NCBI GenBank assembly: GCA_003255065.1
Contig: QAOA01001300.1
Coordinates: 988,844-1,052,843, forward strand
Source of the DNA: Cercis canadensis
Taxonomy: Eukaryota; Streptophyta; Magnoliopsida; Fabales; Fabaceae
Length of the DNA stretch: 64,000 nt
Reading direction: 5' to 3'
Part shown: positions 58,191-64,000 of the stretch, piece by piece
How positions within the stretch are numbered: position 1 is the first letter of the stretch
Layout: the number at the start of each line of letters is the position of its first letter
Translations under genes and position numbers: made by a program
The notes under the pieces: generated by a model
Seen by the model: only the letters and a program-made list of their open reading frames with translations
Databases searched by the model: none
Told to the model about the DNA's origin: nothing

Positions 58191-61100
58191 AACTTTCTCG
58201 CTGATTTTCCCGCTTCACTTTCCGGGAAAGTTTTGAGCTTTATTCTCAGCTCCACGATTTCTCTTTTCTGATTCCAAATAAGGAAAGAGTAGCTGCAGCC
58301 AGTTCACACTAAATCGGAAGAATGCGGCTGCTGTGAAATTGAACAACGGCGACGATAATAAACAAACTTACAGTAGCCCATTTTCTGGACAGCTCAATTG
58401 TTGGGACAGAAATTTTAAGCCCAATTTTATCTTGCCTCTAGTTCTGGCCCAATTGTAGCCCATATATATTAGGAGTCTCCAACCCAAATATATATATAAA
58501 AACAAAAAGTTATTTGATTTGAGACACTTGTAAATTTTTAATTTGTTGGGATAATAAGGAGGGTTATAATCATTTGCTTTACTAGCATTGTTTACTGTTG
58601 TTGGTATGTATGGCTTTACTGAAACCTAGTTTTGTTTAATAGAGCTAGCTTATGTTGTACTGATGGGAATAGTTTTATTTATGTTTATAGTTAGTATAAT
58701 GATTAGGGATTAGAAATATTTGTTTATTTATTTTGTTTCTAGGTGATGGACCACCTTGTTCATGTGGTGCCAAGCCAAGCGCCACAAGAAAAAAGAAAAG
58801 CTAACCTTCCTTTTTAATTAAGGGTTATGTGAAGAAAGAAATTAGATGCATGCCTATCTCTAATTTGGAATGTTGCTTTTGAGAGGTGGCACATTCTTGG
58901 AACAAATGAACGTGCATTATCAAAGATTTGATTCACTCGTGAGAGAGTCTACATAACTCACCTACGGCTATGGTAGTAATGTTAGTGGGACTGGGAATCA
59001 AAATTAATTATATATTGTCTTATCTATTCAAAGATTCAACCATTAAAACGTGGGCTTGAGGCAAAAGGAAATAATTAAGTTTGGTGAATTATGCTATATA
59101 TATTATCGATCATATATAAATATTACAAATAATTAAACAGATTAATTTATATTTATATATATATATATATAGGTACTGCCTAATTACAGTTAATTTGTTT
59201 GCTGAATCCTAATCTTTGGGGAACTAAACACATAAACCATGGAATTTTATATTGTAAAGTGAAGTTTCGGAAGGGAATTTGCATAAATTCCTATGCATTT
59301 AGTACCCACCGGATTAATTTATGTTCATCCTTAGATTTAGTAAAGACTTTATAATTAATAAGAGAATGATTGCTATCTTTTCCCTTTGCTTCTTATTAAT
59401 TTACTATTATATTACAAGAATATAGTCAATGTAACTCTCTGCTGTGGATCTCAGAATCTAATGCTTAATTATTTGATGTTGTAATCAAGGACGTAAGATT
59501 GATTGAGAGGCAAATAAAAAAAAAAAAACATAAGTAAAGAAAATTATAGCAGTGAAGGGTGAATAGATTCACTAGAAATCTTCTATTTTAGTGTTTATTC
59601 AAATGTTTGTGGTATTCTTTTCAGTTTCACAGCGATTACCTTGGCGGTAAGTACTGTGTGAAGGACGTTGCAGTTCCCAATTCCTACGGACAACAATGGG
59701 ACAGACTCATGCAATGCCCAAGTTTTAAAAGCTCCATTTTACAACTTTTAGCCCAAAGCGTGTGCCGTTAGATTTCAGTTATAAAGAAAAATTCACTTAT
59801 TTAGTTGTTGTTTGTTAAGCTAGCTCCCACTAAAAATTGAAAGGTAGCGTTACATATTCATTCATGTTGCATGTGTTTCAATAAGTATGAATCTTAAATT
59901 TAAGAAGCTCCACTTTAGAGTTTTTGGCTTAAAGCTTGCATCATTGATTTTCAATTAAAATCCATACAACCAAAGCTTGGCAGCTCACATGCATGTATCA
60001 TGTGCAATTTATACACCACATTTGCTCTTAATTATAACTTGAGGATTATATTCCTCATTTGACTTTCTATGCTCATATTCCAACAAACAAATACGGTAGA
60101 GAAAAAAGAAGAAAACACATTGGTTTGAAAAACGGGACAAAGAGCAAAGAGGTCATCAACCACACGGCTAGTATATACCAAAATTACAAATTTTGATGAT
60201 TTCCATGGTATACGGACAAGGAAAAAAATGGTTTGTCCTTCGTCATCTCACATGTTGCCAACTTGGGATCCGAGATAAGCTTTATATCTATTAATAGTAT
60301 GGCAAATCAGATTTTCCCTTCACCACCTTCACTAGCTTTCACCATTTGATGATAGTTCACAATGTGAGTCTAATCAGAATTTTTGCTACGCGTGGCTCTC
60401 CTCTGTATCCAAGCAAATGTTTCTCAAGTGAAAAGGGTCCTTTTTGTTTCTGTACAACTTGTATGCATCATTAGTGGCTGGAAGCCCAATGATAGGACTC
60501 AAAGTGTCTACAATTTTAGATTAAACTTTCCTTTCCCAAAGAGGTAAATTCTAGTGCATTTGGACCACCAAATAGCAGATATAAAAGAGCAAACGTCATC
60601 CCAATTTAGGAACAAGACACATCAACTTATAAAATATGGGCTAGAGTGAAGCTTCTAGGGATGTAGCCATCTAACACTATTTCTTTTATATCATTTGGGG
60701 CAACATTCTTTCTTTAAAATATAAACAAACAAAAAAGATAGTAGGATAACAATTGAAAAGGAGCTTAGTATGTTCATATGATAATGGTGATCAACACCCT
60801 CTTGCATCTTCACAGTAGCATCCCACATGTTCACCAAAAACGTGGTGAAAGGCATGCTTTTCACCCCACTTCCCCCAATTATTGGTGAAAGGAAAGTAAT
60901 ATCATAAGGGACTTGTTTATCTAAGGTTGAGGCTTCTAGCTTTTTCAAAAACTTGGGCTGCTTCTAAACTCATTTGCCATCATGATTCTAAAGAGACCCA
61001 CCACCTACTAGCAACAAATCAAAGAGAAAATTTAACCAAAAAAAGAAAAAGAAAAAGAAAAATCAAATCAGTTAACTAGAAAGAATAATTGGTCTTCTCA

Positions 61101-61482
61101 AGTTACATCATTCACATACTAAGAATTAACTAAACTTGTTTCAATTCAAAATCTTGAGAAAATTTCAAGCCTTGAACTCTTAGATAGGGATAACTAATAC
61201 TTCTATTAGGAACAAAAGACAAATATTGCACAGTTATGTAATGCCTCTACTTTGACTGCAGATAAACCTTACTTTAATCTGCTATTGCTGTCACTGTTGT
61301 AATTATCATCATAAAGTTATCATTATCCCCTTGTTTACAGACACTGCACATTCTGAAGATTGTGTACCTACCTCTAATTTCTTGTTATTCCTTCCCCTTT
61401 TATCTATCTTATGCGGAGACCAAATACCTTCAAATTTCAACATCAGCTGAAATAATGTCTAGTCTATTATCTTAAAAACAGA

Positions 61483-61525
<43 letters not shown>

Positions 61526-61679
61526 TTAGTGCATCTTTGGGATGTGTACATGATGTGTTGGATCACGCACTACAAACAAAGAAAGATATGAGCATGATGT
61601 AATGCATAATAGAAACAAGAAAATGAAAGCTTATTCTTCTTTCCCCAAAAGAAAAGGTCCACTAAATTCCGGGGAGGTG
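58191..61679. other. Spacer between PLMT and HLS1-like genes
   Basis: AT-rich, no gene supported. Short TA runs lie near 59155-59171, and a long TA microsatellite lies at about 61485-61522. Frames on the minus strand at 60691-60948 and elsewhere lack domain content. Confidence 0.45.
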
Positions 61680-61712
61680 CCACGTCAGCATATTCTTGAG
61701 GGTTTATATATA
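61680..61712 (+). promoter_or_regulatory. Core promoter of HLS1-like gene: CCACGTCA box and TATA
   Basis: CCACGTCA (a bZIP-type ACGT element) begins at 61680 and TATATATA lies at 61705-61712, about 135 bp before the ATG. A CT run at about 61800-61818 lies in the leader. Confidence 0.5.
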
Positions 61713-61847
61713 CACACAAATATGGGGATGGACATTGAAGCCTAGAGAGTCTAGCAGTACAAACCAGAAGAAGCAAGGGAAATTGTATTCATCTTCTTCC
61801 TCTCTCTCTCTCTCTCTTTTTCACTAGGTGTTGTATCTTCATCGACT

Positions 61848-64000
61848 ATGTCTTTGAAGATAGCAGCAGAGAGTTGGCCAAATCCACCATTGGAGATGGT
61901 GGAGGAGCCATTGATAGTGGTAAAAGAATATGATGAAGAGAGACACAAGGTGGCAGTGGAGAAAATGGAGAGGCTTTGTGAAGTTGGACAGAGAGGGAAG
62001 CCTTCTCTTGTCACTGACCTCATGGGTGACCCCATATGCCGCATCCGTCACTTTCCCATTCATGTCATGCTGGTAACTCACAATTCTAAATTTGCCATTC
62101 TCTTTCTTTGTCTTAAATGCTGTTTTGAATAATACAAAAAAGCATATAAATGTGACAAATTGACATGTTCAGCAGTATTCTTGTTATACATTCATTGGTT
62201 TATAATTTCAAAGTGAAAGCTCTGATTTTTAATGAATGCTTGAATTTGCAGATACTTTTTTGGTTGTGGGCTAATGTTATTTTTTGTTCTCAAACAGGTT
62301 GCAGAATATGGAGAAGGAGGAGCAGTTGTTGGGGTGATAAGGGGGTGTGTGAAAACAGTTACAAGAGATGATTCAGTTTATGTAAAGCTGGCTTATCTGT
62401 TGGGGCTCAGGGTCTCTCCCACGCACAGGTTTTGTTCCCTTCTATTCCACTTTTTCATATGCTTTTGGCTTGCTTCTATCGCTTCTGCACTGCACACAAT
62501 TTGCCTAAAAGCATCAAAAAGGAGTTCAAAGAAACGTGAAACTCACATAGTCACTTCCCTTATCTGGTCCTTGTTTGGAGGTTAATGCGCATGCATTTTA
62601 GATTATACCAAAAGCAAAGAAATAAAAAGTCACAACTCACTACAGTTTTGCTTCCTCTTTCTTCTTCCGCAACGGTCGCCAATTCAACAACTGTTTCGTG
62701 TACTTCTGTTTTCCCGATTTATTTTTTTCTCTTTGTTCAAGTTGTGAGCCTTTTTTGGTTCTAATTAATCCCAACAATTCTGACCTTATAGAATAAGAGA
62801 AACGAAAAAAACAACAGAAAAAAAAAGGAGGTGGTGGGGGATTAGATTCTAAGGAAAAGAGGAAGGTAATGTTCCTCGTATCATGGAAAGGTGAAAAAGC
62901 ATAGGCAAGCTAGCCTGTCATTGACACATGTATCCACTAAGGGTACTTTACTAAGAAACTATAGTAATTGGATAGGATGTGTTATTCTTGTTTTCAATTC
63001 TTTCAATGAGTTTGGTACTAAGTTGTTCATCTAGACAGCATGGTCCACCAATACACTTTTGTATTCCCTTCAAATCCTCTTCATGATCCTGCTCTTCATT
63101 CCAATTCCTGTTTGATTTCTTTTCATTATATAGAAAACAAAGACCCAAAAGCAACAATAACTACAAATATCTTGATCATTGAAAAGACAATACCTTGATT
63201 GTGACCCTAATTAAGACTTTTTTTATACAGGAGACTTGGCATTGGCACAAAACTAGTTGAGCATTTAGAAGAGTGGTGCAAGAAAAAAGGGGCAAAGTAT
63301 GCATATATGGCAACTGATTGTACCAATGAGCCTTCCATCAATTTGTTCACAAAAAGATGTGAGTACTCAAAGTTCAGAGCTTTAACCATGCTAGTGCAAC
63401 CTGTTCATGCTCACTACAAGCCCATAAGCTCAAGCATTGCCGTGGTTCGCCTTGCGCCACGCATGGCTGGGGCCATGTATAACCAACTGTTGGCCTATTC
63501 AGAATTTTACCCCAAAGACATGGAGCTAATTTTGTCTAACGAGCTCAGTTTGGGCACTTTCATGGCCTTCCCCAAGAAGTACCTCCCTAAATGGGATCCC
63601 AAAACAAGGATTCTCCCTCCAAATTTTGCCATTTTAAGTGTGTGGAACACCAAAGAGGTATTCAAATTGCAAGTGAAGGGGGTGTCACCATTAAAACAAG
63701 CTTGCTGTGTGGGGACAAGGGTATTTGATGCATGCATGCCATGGCTAAGGTTGCCTTCTTTCCCTGATGTGTTTAGGCCATTTGGGGTTTATTTTCTGTA
63801 CGGACTACGCATGGAAGGGAAGCATGGTGGGCTACTTATGAAGTCTCTTTGTTCATTTGTGCATAACATGGCTAGGGATGATGCTGGTTGTGGGGCTGTG
63901 GTGGCTGAATTGGGCCAATGGGACCCAGTTAGAGAGGCTGTTCCACATTGGAAGAAATTCTCGTGGGCTGAGGACATATGGTGCATTAAGAATCTTGAGG
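61848..64000 (+). CDS. HOOKLESS1-like N-acetyltransferase, 3' end cut by window
   Basis: A GNAT-fold protein of the HOOKLESS1 family; in Arabidopsis HLS1 controls differential growth of the apical hook and links ethylene, auxin and light signals. Exons seen: 61848-62072, 62298-62428, 63231 to the edge; GT-AG and in phase; 407 codons shown with no stop yet. The N-terminus carries VVKEYDEERH and CEVGQRGKPSLVTDLMGDP as in HLS1. The acetyl-CoA loop RRLGIGTKLVEHLEEW is formed across the exon 2-3 junction. Later conserved parts include NLFTKRCEYSKFR, LSLGTFMAFPKKY and the C-terminal EDIWCIKNL. It has a longer leader before VVKEYD than HLS1 itself, so it belongs to the HLS1-like branch. The gene probably ends within a few codons of the edge, judging from HLS1. 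Confidence 0.92.

Noticed and set aside
43335-61522. TA microsatellites (43335-43358, 61485-61522 and others) as possible origins, matrix sites or palindromic switches
   Set aside because: Simple TA repeats are common in plant spacers; nothing else supports a function.

Overview
The window is 64 kb of nuclear DNA from a flowering plant, almost certainly a eudicot. It is AT-rich. Its genes carry GT-AG introns and long untranslated spacers, and its proteins belong to plant families: cinnamoyl-CoA reductase, CIPK kinase, WRKY, a chloroplast NDH subunit and a HOOKLESS1-like acetyltransferase. I see no bacterial, viral or organellar segment, no CRISPR array, and no tRNA or rRNA gene.

Layout, left to right: the 5' end of a GRF zinc-finger gene (1-148, minus, cut by the edge) behind a cluster of four G-boxes; a five-exon cinnamoyl-CoA reductase gene (3183-6376, plus); a 13-exon NRAMP1/6-type metal transporter (8403-13724, minus); an intronless CIPK kinase (20207-21568, minus); a broken ATL-type RING gene (about 24281-24889, plus); an intronless V-ATPase subunit D gene (30554-31342, minus); an intronless, twice-interrupted GH35 beta-galactosidase copy (32872-35064, plus); a group IIa WRKY40-like gene (44338-45818, plus); a 3-methyladenine-DNA glycosylase I gene whose 3' end has been tandemly duplicated into a relic (46985-51631, minus); the chloroplast NDH subunit gene PnsB1/NDF1 (52365-55249, plus); a phospholipid N-methyltransferase gene (56153-58190, minus); and a HOOKLESS1-like gene running off the right edge (61848 onward, plus).

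The genes do not form an operon. From memory, though, the series CCR, NRAMP, WRKY40, TAG glycosylase, NDF1 and PLMT matches two Arabidopsis blocks produced by whole-genome duplication (At1g15950-15980 and At1g80820-80860). The window therefore looks like the unfractionated ancestral order, with CIPK, VHA-D and the BGAL retrocopy also present between NRAMP and WRKY40.

The spacers hold several non-autonomous DNA transposons. Three fold-back elements of 181-369 bp have 9-bp target-site duplications typical of Mutator-like elements. A fourth fold-back has a 7-bp direct repeat, and two fainter elements may be hAT-like.

A technical theme matters to anyone using this sequence. All five single N characters (9568, 16649, 20052, 32502, 36584) separate two near-identical copies of 57-414 bp, as expected for overlapping contigs that were joined without merging. 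One of them duplicates an NRAMP exon in phase with good splice sites, so an automatic gene model could gain a false 44-residue repeat. I did not find a clearly new biological system. The most notable items are the nearly intact BGAL retrocopy, the decaying TAG exon duplication, the GC-AG intron in CCR, the Mutator-type MITEs, an old triplicated non-coding repeat and these assembly artefacts.
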